Part shown: positions 1-8,472 of the stretch, piece by piece | Layout: every line of letters starts with the position of its first letter | Numbering within the stretch: position 1 is the first letter of the stretch | Assembly (NCBI GenBank): GCA_022484685.1 | Contig: JAKVKY010000004.1 | Coordinates: forward strand, 1 to 64,000 | Origin: Acidaminococcaceae bacterium | Lineage (GTDB): Bacteria; Bacillota; Negativicutes; Acidaminococcales; Acidaminococcaceae | Direction of reading: 5' to 3' | Length of the DNA stretch: 64,000 nucleotides | The notes under the pieces: model-generated | Database searches by the model: none | What the model was told of the DNA's origin: nothing | The model's input: only the letters and a program-made list of their open reading frames with translations | Position numbers and translations under genes: made by a program

Positions 1-1051
1 TGAAATAATCTGGCAGGCGCAGGACTAAAAGGGCAATAACGGCAGCGCCAATGAAGCTGCCAATGTAAGGGTGCAAGCCCCAGGTTAATTCGCAATAGTT
101 ACGTAAAAGCACGCAAATGCTGCCACCAATAGCAGTAGGCAGAAGCAAACGTGGCGGAACATTAAAGATTACAGCAAAGCCTGCAGCAGCAACGGCGGCT
201 GCTAAACCTGGCACCAAGAAATGCTGGGACACGGCCATGCTGAGATTAGTAAAATCATGGACACCACCTACATTAATAGCTACGATAATGCCAAAGGTCA
301 TACTGCCGATAATGAGCAAGGCGTTCATAGCTCTGCCCGTGCCGCCAATAATAAAGTTATTCAGCAAATCGTCGACGGCATTGATTAAAGGAATGCCAGG
401 CACAATGAACAAGGAGCAGGCGATGACGGGATACAAAGGCACAGGGGAACTGCTGATGAGCGAAGTCAGCCAAGCAACTAAAGTAGCTACAAAAGCAGCG
501 ATGGACATAGAAGCGTACGAATTAATTTCCATGCGATTGCAGAGACGGCGTACCGTAAAACCACAGGCTGCAGCTAGTGCCGTGTAGAAAAATCCATACA
601 GGTCGCTGCCGAAAATTACGCAGAAACCGCCGCAAGCCAGTGCTGCACCCAAAGTGGAAATAACAGTATTGTAATGGGGAGGCAGATTCTTGATGCGCTC
701 CAATTCCTCGGCATAATCTGCTAAAGTAAAGTTTTGCGAAATGGCTTTCCAAGCCAGTTTGCTCACCGCACTGATGATGGTCATATTCACGCCCAAATTG
801 CGGCATTTGCACATACTGGTGTACGTGCGATTAGCATCGCTGACATTAATAATAATCGTAGTACTCATAATGTAGAGATGCAGTTTGCTTTCCGGAATGC
901 CCATATAAGCAGCAGATCTTTTCAGGTCTCTGGTAATACGGTTAGTCGTGGCGCGGCTCTCCATAAGGAGACGCCCCGTTTCCAAGAGCAAATGTATTTT
1001 TAGACCGATATCCTCATAAGTTGTACGAGCATTATTCACAGTTGCTAACAT
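1..1051 (-). CDS. ThrE-like threonine/serine exporter family protein (3' end outside window)
   Basis: This gene starts at ATG 1051 behind a GAGGAG ribosome site and runs off the left edge after about 350 codons. The translation begins MLATVNNARTTYEDIGLKIH. A soluble domain of about 130 residues, with the TTNRI and MSTTIIINVSDA stretches of the ThrE/DUF1212 family, is followed by many hydrophobic helices. It is a close paralogue of the complete protein at 10754-12064 and aligns with it almost without gaps. Family members are membrane proteins thought to export small amino acids such as threonine and serine; the substrate here is inferred. It is transcribed away from the HAD gene at 1156. Its codons are clearly more AT-rich than those of the paralogue. 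Confidence 0.85.
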   Translation of the reverse strand, partial: MLATVNNARTTYEDIGLKIHLLLETGRLLMESRATTNRITRDLKRSAAYMGIPESKLHLYIMSTTIIINVSDANRTYTSMCKCRNLGVNMTIISAVSKLAWKAISQNFTLADYAEELERIKNLPPHYNTVISTLGAALACGGFCVIFGSDLYGFFYTALAAACGFTVRRLCNRMEINSYASMSIAAFVATLVAWLTSLISSSPVPLYPVIACSLFIVPGIPLINAVDDLLNNFIIGGTGRAMNALLIIGSMTFGIIVAINVGGVHDFTNLSMAVSQHFLVPGLAAAVAAAGFAVIFNVPPRLLLPTAIGGSICVLLRNYCELTWGLHPYIGSFIGAAVIALLVLRLPDYF

Positions 1052-1155
1052 TATAGACTCCTCGCAATTTTTACTGTATAATTTAGCATAGGACAAAATA
1101 ATTAAAATGTCAAAATAATATAAGTTTAAGAGGCCTTAGGGCAGAAAGTAAAAAT

Positions 1156-1956
1156 ATGAATTACGAAGAAAAATTAGCAGAACTGCGTACCAAAAAAGGT
1201 ATCATCAGTGATATGGACGGAGTTATCTACCACGGCAACCAGCTCTTGCCGGGGGTAAGAGAGTTTGTGGATTGGCTCTATAAGGAAAAGAAGGAATTCT
1301 TATTCCTCACCAATGCCAGCGAGCGCACCCCTTTGGAATTAAAGCAAAAATTAGCCCGTCTGGGCTTGGATGTGGACGAGAGCCACTTTTATACCAGCGC
1401 CATGGCCACGGCTAAGTTTCTGGACCAACAAGCACCTGGTTGCAGCGCCTATGTTATTGGCAGCGCAGGGCTTCTCAATGCGCTCCACGATGTAGGCATT
1501 ACCATGAACGATGTGAACCCTGATTACGTAGTTGTGGGAGAAACCTCGGCTTATAATTTTATGATGCTGACCAAGGCTATGCAATTAGTAGAAGCTGGTG
1601 CCAAGCTCATCGCTACCAATTCAGATATAAGCGGTCCGGGAGAAACGGGCAATATTCCTGCGTGCAAAGCTTTAGTGGCACCACTGGAGTTAACCACAGG
1701 CAGGCACGCTTATTTTGTAGGGAAACCGAATCCGCTGATTATGCGTACAGGCTTAAAATTATTAGGTGTTCACTCTGCGGAAGCAGCTATGATTGGCGAT
1801 AATATGAATACGGACATTATTGCCGGTATTGAAACAGGCTTGATGAGCGTTTTGGTCTTGTCAGGCGTGAGCACCAAGGAAGGTATTAAAAATTATGCAT
1901 ATCAGCCGAACTTAATATTAAATAATGTGGGCGAGATCGTACCGAAAAAAGTCTAA
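1156..1956 (+). CDS. HAD-IIA family (NagD-like) phosphatase, copy 1
   Basis: A 266-residue cytosolic HAD hydrolase. Motif I is SDMDGVIYHG (nucleophile Asp about residue 19), motif II is FLTNAS, and the C-terminal motif is MIGDNMNTDIIAG, all typical of the NagD/PNPase-like subfamily IIA. These enzymes dephosphorylate nucleotides or sugar phosphates; the substrate cannot be read from sequence. By hand alignment about 36 of 266 residues differ from the second copy at 7667-8467. This copy uses many more A/T third positions, so the two may have arrived separately or diverged in different base-composition settings. The stop codon is followed directly by a copy of the CTGAG/CTCAGTACGG palindrome. 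Confidence 0.9.
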   Translation: MNYEEKLAELRTKKGIISDMDGVIYHGNQLLPGVREFVDWLYKEKKEFLFLTNASERTPLELKQKLARLGLDVDESHFYTSAMATAKFLDQQAPGCSAYVIGSAGLLNALHDVGITMNDVNPDYVVVGETSAYNFMMLTKAMQLVEAGAKLIATNSDISGPGETGNIPACKALVAPLELTTGRHAYFVGKPNPLIMRTGLKLLGVHSAEAAMIGDNMNTDIIAGIETGLMSVLVLSGVSTKEGIKNYAYQPNLILNNVGEIVPKKV

Positions 1957-1980
1957 AACTGAGCTGTGCCTCAGTACGGA
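1956..1980 (+). repeat. Palindromic intergenic element, copy 1 of 4
   Basis: An imperfect inverted repeat, ACTGAG then CCTCAGTACGG, right after the HAD stop codon and about 60 bases before ATG 2039. Its right half matches three other copies at 9151, 36801 and 57003. A TATAAT-like box follows within about 25 bases, so it may be an operator for the gene at 2039. It could also act as a weak terminator for the HAD gene. Confidence 0.6.
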
Positions 1981-2038
1981 ACTTATTTTTTCTAAGTTAT
2001 AATATAAATACAGGATAGGGCTAAAAGAGGTGATGGTT

Positions 2039-2569
2039 ATGCACAAGAAATTATCTGTTTGGCTACGTTTTGTATTGGTTGTTTTAGCAAGCTTATTTAT
2101 TTTGTTACCTGTAGCTTCCGCACATACCATGACAGCAGAGGACTTTGTTTTTGATGGCGTAGGTCCGGGGATGACCATGGGTGAGGTTAAGGCTGTCTTG
2201 GGCGAACCTGACAAAGTGGATGCTTTTACCGGGGACGGAATGCGTATGGTGACGTATATTTACGGCAAGTACAAAATTCCGAAGATGACGGTCTTGGGAC
2301 GTACGGGAGCCATGAATGAAGGGCCGGAAGCAGACATTAAGGTTTCAGGCATGACCATTTACAGCGGTTCCATTACCAACAGGAACGGAGTCCGCGTGGG
2401 TATCTATTATAAAGAAGTTGTAGCAAAGTATGGTGAAGGGGTAAAAGATGTAGATACTGATGGTAAAGTATCTTATATTTATGAAATTCCCAATACTGGC
2501 AGGTCCATGAGTATTACTCTGGGTGCAGAAAATATTATTAGGGAAATCTATGTAGCTACCGAAGCATAA
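2039..2569 (+). CDS. Secreted or periplasmic protein with BamE/SmpA-like fold, unknown function
   Basis: About 176 residues. I chose ATG 2039 because AGAGG at 2026-2030 is then 8 bases away; in-frame GTG 2030 and ATG 2033 sit on or next to the ribosome site. Residues 1-28 form a signal peptide (basic start, long hydrophobic core, then VASAHT). The mature protein has a segment, GVGPGMTMGEVKAVLGEPDK, that resembles the start of BamE/SmpA-type domains, and the rest looks like a small alpha/beta fold. No catalytic motif is visible. It stands alone, behind palindrome copy 1, with a bidirectional terminator after it. A structural role in the envelope is inference. Confidence 0.7.
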   Translation: MHKKLSVWLRFVLVVLASLFILLPVASAHTMTAEDFVFDGVGPGMTMGEVKAVLGEPDKVDAFTGDGMRMVTYIYGKYKIPKMTVLGRTGAMNEGPEADIKVSGMTIYSGSITNRNGVRVGIYYKEVVAKYGEGVKDVDTDGKVSYIYEIPNTGRSMSITLGAENIIREIYVATEA

Positions 2570-2588
2570 ACAAATTTAAGCAATAAAA

Positions 2589-2614
2589 AACCGGCTTTCT
2601 TACGAAAGCCGGTT
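2589..2614. terminator. Bidirectional intrinsic terminator between secreted-protein gene and tRNAs
   Basis: A perfect 11-bp stem (AACCGGCTTTC / GAAAGCCGGTT) with a 4-base loop. It has T-rich sequence on its right side and A-rich on its left, so it can end transcription from both the + strand gene and the - strand tRNAs. Confidence 0.85.
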
Positions 2615-2636
2615 AAATTATTTTTGGGCAAAAAAA

Positions 2637-2712
2637 TGGTGGGCGCTAACGGGTTCGAACCGCTGACATTCTGCTTGTAGGGCAGACGCTCTCCCAGCTG
2701 AGCTAAGCGCCC
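2637..2712 (-). tRNA. tRNA-Val (anticodon TAC)
   Basis: 76 bases including an encoded CCA. The acceptor stem is GGGCGCT/AGCGCCC, the D-stem GCTC/GAGC, the anticodon stem TCTGC/GCAGA and the T-arm AGCGG-TTCGAAC-CCGTT. The loop reads CCTACAA, giving anticodon TAC (Val) but with C at position 33, where nearly all tRNAs have U. It lies 3 bases downstream of tRNA-Lys on the same strand, so the two are probably cotranscribed. Confidence 0.93.
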
Positions 2713-2715
2713 ACA

Positions 2716-2791
2716 TGGTGATCCGCCGGAGGATCGAACTCCGGACACCCTGATTAAGAGTCAGGTGCTCTACCAGCTGAGCTAGCGGACC
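2716..2791 (-). tRNA. tRNA-Lys (anticodon CTT)
   Basis: 76 bases with encoded CCA. The acceptor stem is GGTCCGC/GCGGATC (one G-U pair), the anticodon stem CCTGA/TCAGG, and the loop CTCTTAA gives anticodon CTT. The T-loop is TTCGATC. It is the first gene of a two-tRNA unit with tRNA-Val. Confidence 0.94.
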
Positions 2792-3019
2792 AAATTCATG
2801 TTGCTTATACATATTACAAGAAAACAGGCTGTTTGTCAAGAGAATTTTATGGAAGCGCAGGAGAAAAATGTTCCCGGAAGGTCCGTGGGTTGTTAGGTAA
2901 TTTTATAAGTAAAAGCCGGAGTATTTATTTAAAAAAGCTTTTCCTAAATTTGGGTAAGTGTGATATAATAATTGCACTTCTAAACAAATTGTAGGAAAGT
3001 AGTATGGAGGAGTTTATTT

Positions 3020-5044
3020 ATGCGCGAACCGGAAGAGAAGGAAAATGTAGCAGGGCAGGCAGGAAAGACGGAACCAATCTTGGACCGGGAAATTGGCGGT
3101 GAACTGGACGAGAAAGCCCAGGCGCTGCTGGAAGAAAAAGAAGCGGATTCCCGGATGCGGACCTATCAGGGGCCGTTTGGCAAATTAATCGTGGTGCTCT
3201 TGTGTATCTGGGCGGTGTTCCAGTTATATTTCACCACCGTGGGCGCCATCAGCGCCATTAACTTAAGGGCGTTTCACTGTATCTTTTTACTGCTGTTTAC
3301 TTTTTTATTGTTCCCTACCTATAAAAAAGAAAAACGGGTGCGTACTTTACCGCCGGTGTGGGATATTTTAGGTATCGTCCTGTCGGCCAGTACGTTCGGT
3401 TATTTAATTTTAAATTATACCCGTATCGCCCAAAGCGGCGGGCGGGTAGACACTTTTGAGCTGGGTATCGCGGCCGTGGCGCTGCTGATGGTTTTTGAAG
3501 CAGCCAGACGCGCTTCGGGCAACCTGGCTATTTTGGCGTTAGTATTTTTAGGTTACAACTGGTTCGGCGAATATCTGCCGGGACTGTTGGGCCACAACGG
3601 TTTTACTTTAAAACGCGTCCTCATCACCCAGTTCTGGGGGACGGAAGGCGTGCTGGGTACAGGTATCGGCGTGTCGGCCACCTATATTTTCCTGTTCGTG
3701 CTCTTCGGCGCTTTTTTAAAGCACAGCGGGTTTTCCAAGTTCATCAACGACTTTTCGCTGACGCTGGTGGGCCAGACTTCCGGCGGTCCCGCCAAGGTGG
3801 CGGTAGTAGCTTCGGCACTGCTGGGCATGATTAACGGTTCCGCCATCGCCAACGTGGCCACCACGGGTACCATCACCATTCCTTTGATGAAGCGGACCGG
3901 CTACAAGAAAGAATTTGCCGGCGCGGTGGAAGCGGTGGCTTCTACCGGCGGTCAGTTCTGTCCGCCCATCATGGGCGCCGTAGGTTTCGTCATGGCGGAA
4001 TTTTTGAACATCAGTTACACCAAGGTAATGCTGGCGGCCATCGTGCCGGCGTTCCTCTATTACCTGGGGCTGCTTTTTTCCGTGCATTTTGAAGCTAAGC
4101 GCCTGGGCCTGTCCGGACTGGCGAAAGAAAATATTCCGGATGCCATGCTGGTTTTGAAAGAGCAGGGCCATCTGGTTATTCCTTTGTTCACTTTGATCGG
4201 ATTAATGTTCGCAGGTTTTACGCCGCTTTATTCCGCGGTCATCTCTATTTTTGCCACCATCGCGGCCAGCTGGATCCGACCGGAAACCCGCATGGGTTTT
4301 GGCAAGATCGTGGAAGCTACGGTGGAAGGCGCCAAGAGTGCCATCTCCGTCGGCGTGTGCTGCGTCATCATCGGTATCATCATCGGCACCGTGACTTTGA
4401 CCAGCATGGGTTTGAACATGGGTTATCTGATCCTGTCCGTGGTGGATAACAACAATATTTATTTCACCGGCCTCTTGGTCATGATCATGTCCACCATCCT
4501 GGGCATGGGCGTGCCGGGCGTGGCCGCCTACGTTATCGTACAGGCGGTGGCGGTGCCGGTTTTGATTAACGCCGGCTGCCTGCCTATCACTTCTCACATG
4601 TTCTGTTTAATCTACGCCTGCCTGTCCAACATTACGCCGCCGGTAGCCATGAGCGCCTATGTGGCCGCGGGCATCGCCGGGTCAGACCAGACCAAGACGG
4701 GTCTGTGGGCCGTGCGTCTGGGCCTGATTGGTTTTATCATCCCGTTCTTCTTCCTGGATAATCCGGTGCTTCTTATCGGCGTGGATACAACGGCCAGCCT
4801 GGCCACCACCTTGTGGGCGGTGTTCACGGCTTCCCTGGGTACCGTGGCGCTGGTTTCCGCTTTGGAAGGCTGGCTCATTCACAAGGATAATATTTTGGAA
4901 CGCGTAATTTTGTTAGCCGCAGCTCCGGCCATGATGTATCCCGGTATCCTGACGGATATCGCCGGTATCGTCTGCCTGGGCGGCGTGACCATCTATCAGT
5001 TCATCTGCCACCGCCGGGCGCAGAACCCGACGCTGCCGGCTTGA
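3020..5044 (+). CDS. TRAP transporter fused permease (DctQ-DctM type, TAXI class)
   Basis: A 674-residue inner-membrane protein. About 55 hydrophilic residues come first, then a small four-helix DctQ-like part (from about residue 58), then a large DctM-like permease with conserved segments such as GMINGSAIANVATTGTITIP and TGGQFCPPIMGAVGFVMAE. The length fits the 4TM/12TM fused permeases that work with TAXI binding proteins. GGAGG lies 9 bases before the ATG. The matching binding protein starts 30 bases downstream, so the two form an operon. TRAP-TAXI systems take up organic acids or amino acids using an ion gradient; the substrate is unknown. Confidence 0.93.
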   Translation: MREPEEKENVAGQAGKTEPILDREIGGELDEKAQALLEEKEADSRMRTYQGPFGKLIVVLLCIWAVFQLYFTTVGAISAINLRAFHCIFLLLFTFLLFPTYKKEKRVRTLPPVWDILGIVLSASTFGYLILNYTRIAQSGGRVDTFELGIAAVALLMVFEAARRASGNLAILALVFLGYNWFGEYLPGLLGHNGFTLKRVLITQFWGTEGVLGTGIGVSATYIFLFVLFGAFLKHSGFSKFINDFSLTLVGQTSGGPAKVAVVASALLGMINGSAIANVATTGTITIPLMKRTGYKKEFAGAVEAVASTGGQFCPPIMGAVGFVMAEFLNISYTKVMLAAIVPAFLYYLGLLFSVHFEAKRLGLSGLAKENIPDAMLVLKEQGHLVIPLFTLIGLMFAGFTPLYSAVISIFATIAASWIRPETRMGFGKIVEATVEGAKSAISVGVCCVIIGIIIGTVTLTSMGLNMGYLILSVVDNNNIYFTGLLVMIMSTILGMGVPGVAAYVIVQAVAVPVLINAGCLPITSHMFCLIYACLSNITPPVAMSAYVAAGIAGSDQTKTGLWAVRLGLIGFIIPFFFLDNPVLLIGVDTTASLATTLWAVFTASLGTVALVSALEGWLIHKDNILERVILLAAAPAMMYPGILTDIAGIVCLGGVTIYQFICHRRAQNPTLPA

Positions 5045-5074
5045 AAAATATTTTAGTAAGGGGAGGAAAGTAAC

Positions 5075-6094
5075 ATGCAACATTTATCAACATGGAAACG
5101 TATCTTGACTGTCACCCTGGCCGCTGCTTTAATGATCGGCGCGCTGTCTGGCTGCGGCGGCGCTAAAAAAGACGCCGGAGCTAAAGCTGCCCCTGTGGCA
5201 GCCGGTGCTAAAGTAAAAATTAATTTCCCGACGGCTTCGGCTTCCGGCGCTTTGTACGCCGTAGGCGCCGCCATTACCAATAACTGGAACAAGACCATCC
5301 CGACGGTGAACGCCTCCAGCCAGGCTTCTGCCGGCGGCATTGCCAACCTGAACATGGTGTCCGAGGGCGAGGCTCAGGTTTCCATCGCCATCAGCAGCAA
5401 CGTTTATCAGTGCCTGAACGGCACCGATAGTTTTAAGGGCCATGCTTACAAAGATTTAAAAGCTATCGCCGGTCTGTACATGAATCCTAACCAGGTAGTG
5501 GTTACTGATAAATCCGGTATTAAAACCCTGGTCGATGTGAAAGGCAAACATTTTGCCGTGGCTTCTGCCGGTTCCAGCGTCTATAACGAATGTGCGGCCC
5601 ACTTTACTACCGCCGGGTTAAAATTCCCCGACGATATGAAAGCGGAATATATTACTTTTACCGACGCGGCTGATATGCTGCAGAACGGTTCCATCGACGG
5701 CGCCTGGATCATGAGCGGCGCACCGGCGTCTGCCGTTGCTCAGGCCCTTACCGCCAAGTGCCATCTGATCGGCATCAGCGACGACCTGATCGCCAAACTG
5801 CAGGCCAAGTATCCCTGGTACGCCAAGTATACGATTCCGGCCGGCACTTATCCCAACCAGGATCAACCCGTGAACACTTCCGCCATTAAGATGGTCATGT
5901 TCTGCCGGGGTGATTTAAATGAAGACCTGGTTTATAAGATGACCAAGGCTTTCTGGGAAAATATTGACCAGCTGGGCAAATCTCAGAAGAACCTGAAGGG
6001 GTTAAAACCTGCCGATGCTGTTAAAGATATTGCTAACGTGCCCCTGCATCCGGGCGCCATTAAATATTATAAGGAAATCGGCGTGCTGAAATAA
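5075..6094 (+). CDS. TAXI family TRAP transporter solute-binding lipoprotein
   Basis: A 339-residue exported binding protein. The N-terminal hydrophobic segment ends in a lipobox, LSGCGG, so the mature protein is probably lipid-anchored. The body has TAXI hallmarks: INFPTASASGALYAVGAAI near the start, VSIAISSNVYQCLNG, and KHFAVASAGSSVYNECAAHF. It would capture substrate for the fused permease immediately upstream. A strong hairpin terminator follows 20 bases after the stop, ending the operon. Which ligand it binds (TAXI members are often linked to glutamate or other carboxylates) cannot be told. Confidence 0.92.
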   Translation: MQHLSTWKRILTVTLAAALMIGALSGCGGAKKDAGAKAAPVAAGAKVKINFPTASASGALYAVGAAITNNWNKTIPTVNASSQASAGGIANLNMVSEGEAQVSIAISSNVYQCLNGTDSFKGHAYKDLKAIAGLYMNPNQVVVTDKSGIKTLVDVKGKHFAVASAGSSVYNECAAHFTTAGLKFPDDMKAEYITFTDAADMLQNGSIDGAWIMSGAPASAVAQALTAKCHLIGISDDLIAKLQAKYPWYAKYTIPAGTYPNQDQPVNTSAIKMVMFCRGDLNEDLVYKMTKAFWENIDQLGKSQKNLKGLKPADAVKDIANVPLHPGAIKYYKEIGVLK

Positions 6095-6114
6095 ATTCGT
6101 GTTAACAAAAACTT

Positions 6115-6142
6115 TTTGGCTTCTCCTTGCGGGGAAGCCAAA
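6115..6142 (+). terminator. Intrinsic terminator after TRAP-TAXI operon
   Basis: A 12-bp stem TTTGGCTTCTCC / GGGGAAGCCAAA with loop TTGC, followed by a T-run. Almost the same hairpin recurs at 7551-7580, so near-identical terminators bracket the two GMAYRE-repeat genes. Confidence 0.88.
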
Positions 6143-6259
6143 TTTTTTTGCCGGTAAGAAAACTGTTAAGCAAAAGTATATTTTAGGAAAATAGTTAGAC
6201 AAATACCGGAGCGGGAGTATAATAATGGTAAGCAAAACAAGAAGAGGAGTGTGAGTGTG

Positions 6260-6901
6260 ATGCGTAAATTGATGCAAACTATTTCTACGGCGGCACTGGT
6301 AGCTGCTTTGAGTATTACTGCCGTGACGGCGGTGGCGGCTACGCCCCAGGGACAGGAAGGTATGGCGTACCGGGAAGCTCAGGACGCGGCTAACGGCCGC
6401 GGTACCGAAGGCATGGCCTACCGGGAAAAACAAGATGCAGCTAAGGCTGCTCAGGGCTCCGCAGGTATGGCATACCGGGAAGACCAGGGTCCCCAGAATG
6501 ATGTGCTGGGTCTGCGTAATCCCGACGGGACCATGGCTCAGGGACAGGAAGGTATGGCGATCCGGGAACATCCTATGTACGGCCGTTTCCCCTTTGACAC
6601 GCTGGCGAAGCTGACGGGTAAAAATGCCAACGAGCTTTATGCTCAGGCTTATCAGGAAAAACTGTGCGCCGCTGCTTTGGCGAAAAAGCTGGGCGTGTTT
6701 AAGGAATATCGTGCGGCCCGCCGGACGGCGTACAAAGAATCTTACCGTCCGCTGGTAAAACGGCATGTGATGTCTTATTTCCAGCTGGACCGGTTGATGC
6801 ACAAAGCTGATGTGCGTATCGGCAAGCTGCAGGCAGAACAGATTGATTGGGTCAAACCGGACAATAATGCCCTGAAACCGGTCGTGAACAAGAACGCGTA
6901 A
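6260..6901 (+). CDS. Secreted GMAYRE-repeat protein, copy 1, unknown function
   Basis: About 213 residues. ATG 6260 is preferred because AGGAG at 6245-6249 is 10 bases away. A signal peptide ends near TAVAA (about residue 27). Four degenerate repeats with core G-x-EGMAYRE follow (GQEGMAYRE, GTEGMAYRE, GSAGMAYRE, GQEGMAIRE), the third carrying the linker RNPDGTMAQ. The C-terminal half, from FPFDTLAKLTG on, is helical and basic and ends near EQIDWV. I recognise no catalytic motif or known family. The next gene encodes a shorter paralogue with two repeats, and the pair lies between near-identical terminators. Confidence 0.72.
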   Translation: MRKLMQTISTAALVAALSITAVTAVAATPQGQEGMAYREAQDAANGRGTEGMAYREKQDAAKAAQGSAGMAYREDQGPQNDVLGLRNPDGTMAQGQEGMAIREHPMYGRFPFDTLAKLTGKNANELYAQAYQEKLCAAALAKKLGVFKEYRAARRTAYKESYRPLVKRHVMSYFQLDRLMHKADVRIGKLQAEQIDWVKPDNNALKPVVNKNA

Positions 6902-6950
6902 ATAAAAGCGGCATAAAAACAGGAACGAAAAAGCTGGGGCGTAATAAATC

Positions 6951-7517
6951 ATGCGTACATTCTTCAAAGCTTTCACCATGGCGGCGTTAGTTGCCGCGGT
7001 TAGTTTGTCTTCCGTGACGGCGCTGGCTGCCACCAGTCCCAAGAGTACTATCCCGCAGGGCCGGGAAGGTATGGCGTACCGGGAAGAGGCCGGTCCTGAG
7101 AGCGATGTGTTCATGAAACGTAATCCGGACGGATCCGTGGCCCGGGGCAGTGAAGGTATGGCGGACCGGGAACATCCCCTGTACGGCGATTTTCCTTTTG
7201 ATACCTTGTCCCGGATGACCGGCCGCAGTTACGAAAACCTTTTTGCCGAAGCTTACCGGGATAAGCTGACCGCCGCCGGCCTGGCGAAAAAGCTGGGCCT
7301 CATTGATGAATATAAGGCCAACAGGATGGCGGCTTATAAAAAAGATTACCAGGTCTGGGTACAGCGGGGCTGGCTGACCCGTCCTGAGGTGGCACGTATC
7401 ATCTACCAGGCCCGGGTGCGTATCAATCATTTACGCGGCGAGCAGATTGACTGGGTAGAAACGGATGCCATGAGACAGGCTGCGAAAACGGCAACGCCCA
7501 AACGCAGCGGGATTTAA
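6951..7517 (+). CDS. Secreted GMAYRE-repeat protein, copy 2, unknown function
   Basis: 188 residues. A signal peptide ends near VTALAA. Two repeats follow (GREGMAYREEAGPESDV and GSEGMADREHPLYG) with the same RNPDGSVAR linker as copy 1. The C-terminal domain aligns with copy 1 throughout (FPFDTLSRMTG, LTAAGLAKKLG, EQIDWVE). It lies 49 bases after copy 1, so the pair is probably cotranscribed. It looks like a tandem duplication followed by repeat gain or loss. The many Glu, Arg and Tyr residues suggest surface or wall interaction, but this is a guess. Confidence 0.72.
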   Translation: MRTFFKAFTMAALVAAVSLSSVTALAATSPKSTIPQGREGMAYREEAGPESDVFMKRNPDGSVARGSEGMADREHPLYGDFPFDTLSRMTGRSYENLFAEAYRDKLTAAGLAKKLGLIDEYKANRMAAYKKDYQVWVQRGWLTRPEVARIIYQARVRINHLRGEQIDWVETDAMRQAAKTATPKRSGI

Positions 7518-7550
7518 AAATTACGAACCGAATTAGCTAACATAAAAATA

Positions 7551-7580
7551 AATTGGCTTCTCCATGTGGGGAAGCCAATT
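7551..7580 (+). terminator. Intrinsic terminator after GMAYRE gene pair
   Basis: Stem AATTGGCTTCTCC / GGGGAAGCCAATT with loop ATGT, then TTTTT. Its core is almost the same as the terminator at 6115. Confidence 0.88.
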
Positions 7581-7666
7581 TTTTATGTGTAAGGTGGTAA
7601 TCATTTTACGAACGGTGTTGCCAAAATTTTTCCGGCAAGACATTTGCACAACGGCGCTGCAATTTT

Positions 7667-8467
7667 TTATTGCGTAGCCGGTACGATGTCGCCTACACCG
7701 TTTAAGATTAAGTTAGGCTGGTAGGCATAATTTTTGCTGCCGTCCCGGGTGCTGACGCCGGATAAAACCAGCACGGTCATGAGGCCGGTTTCGATGCCGG
7801 CGATGATATCCGTGTTCATGTTGTCGCCAATCATGGCAGCATCGGCAGAATGGACGCCCAAAAGTTTCAGGCCCGTGCGCATGATGAGGGGATTCGGTTT
7901 GCCGACAAAATAAGCGGTGCGTCCCGTGGCTAACTCGATGGGAGCTACCAGCGCCTTACAGGCCGGAACCATGCCGTTCTCGCCGGGGCCGCTGATATCG
8001 GAATTGGTGGCGATAAGTTTGGCGCCCCGTTCGACAAGCTGCACCGCCTTGGTGAGCATCATGTAATTATAAGCCGGGGTTTCGCCCACCACCACGTAAT
8101 CCGGGTTCACGTCGTTCATGGTGATGCCCACATCGTGGAGTTCGTTCAATAAACCGGCGCCGCCGATAACATAAGCGCTGCAACCGGGCGCCTGCTGGGC
8201 CAAAAATTTAGCCGTGGCCATGGCGCTGGTGTAAAAATGATTTTCGTCTACTTCCAGTCCCAGCCGGGATAATTTTTGTTTTAATTCCCGGGGCGTCCGT
8301 TCGCTGGCGTTGGTCAGGAATAGAAAATCCTTCTTCTCCCTATACAACCAGTTTACAAATTCCCGTACGCCCGGCAAAATTTGGTTGCCGTGGTAGATGA
8401 CGCCGTCCATATCGCTGATGAAACCTTTTTTGTCCCGCAGCTCGGCTAATTTTTGTTGTTCGTTCAT
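7667..8467 (-). CDS. HAD-IIA family (NagD-like) phosphatase, copy 2
   Basis: 266 residues, the GC-rich paralogue of the HAD protein at 1156. It keeps SDMDGVIYHG, FLTNAS and MIGDNMNTDIIAG, so it should be active as a phosphatase on an unidentified phosphorylated metabolite. AAAGGT precedes the ATG. It starts 5 bases after the stop codon of the DUF6125-like gene, so the two are one transcription unit. With the ThrE-like gene at 10754 it repeats, in mirror order, the ThrE/HAD pair at 1-1956. Confidence 0.9.
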   Translation of the reverse strand: MNEQQKLAELRDKKGFISDMDGVIYHGNQILPGVREFVNWLYREKKDFLFLTNASERTPRELKQKLSRLGLEVDENHFYTSAMATAKFLAQQAPGCSAYVIGGAGLLNELHDVGITMNDVNPDYVVVGETPAYNYMMLTKAVQLVERGAKLIATNSDISGPGENGMVPACKALVAPIELATGRTAYFVGKPNPLIMRTGLKLLGVHSADAAMIGDNMNTDIIAGIETGLMTVLVLSGVSTRDGSKNYAYQPNLILNGVGDIVPATQ

Positions 8468-8472
8468 AGAGT

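Noticed and set aside
6002-7114. A 370-residue open frame on the minus strand across two genes
   Set aside because: It spans a terminator and two plus-strand genes with signal peptides and ribosome sites.
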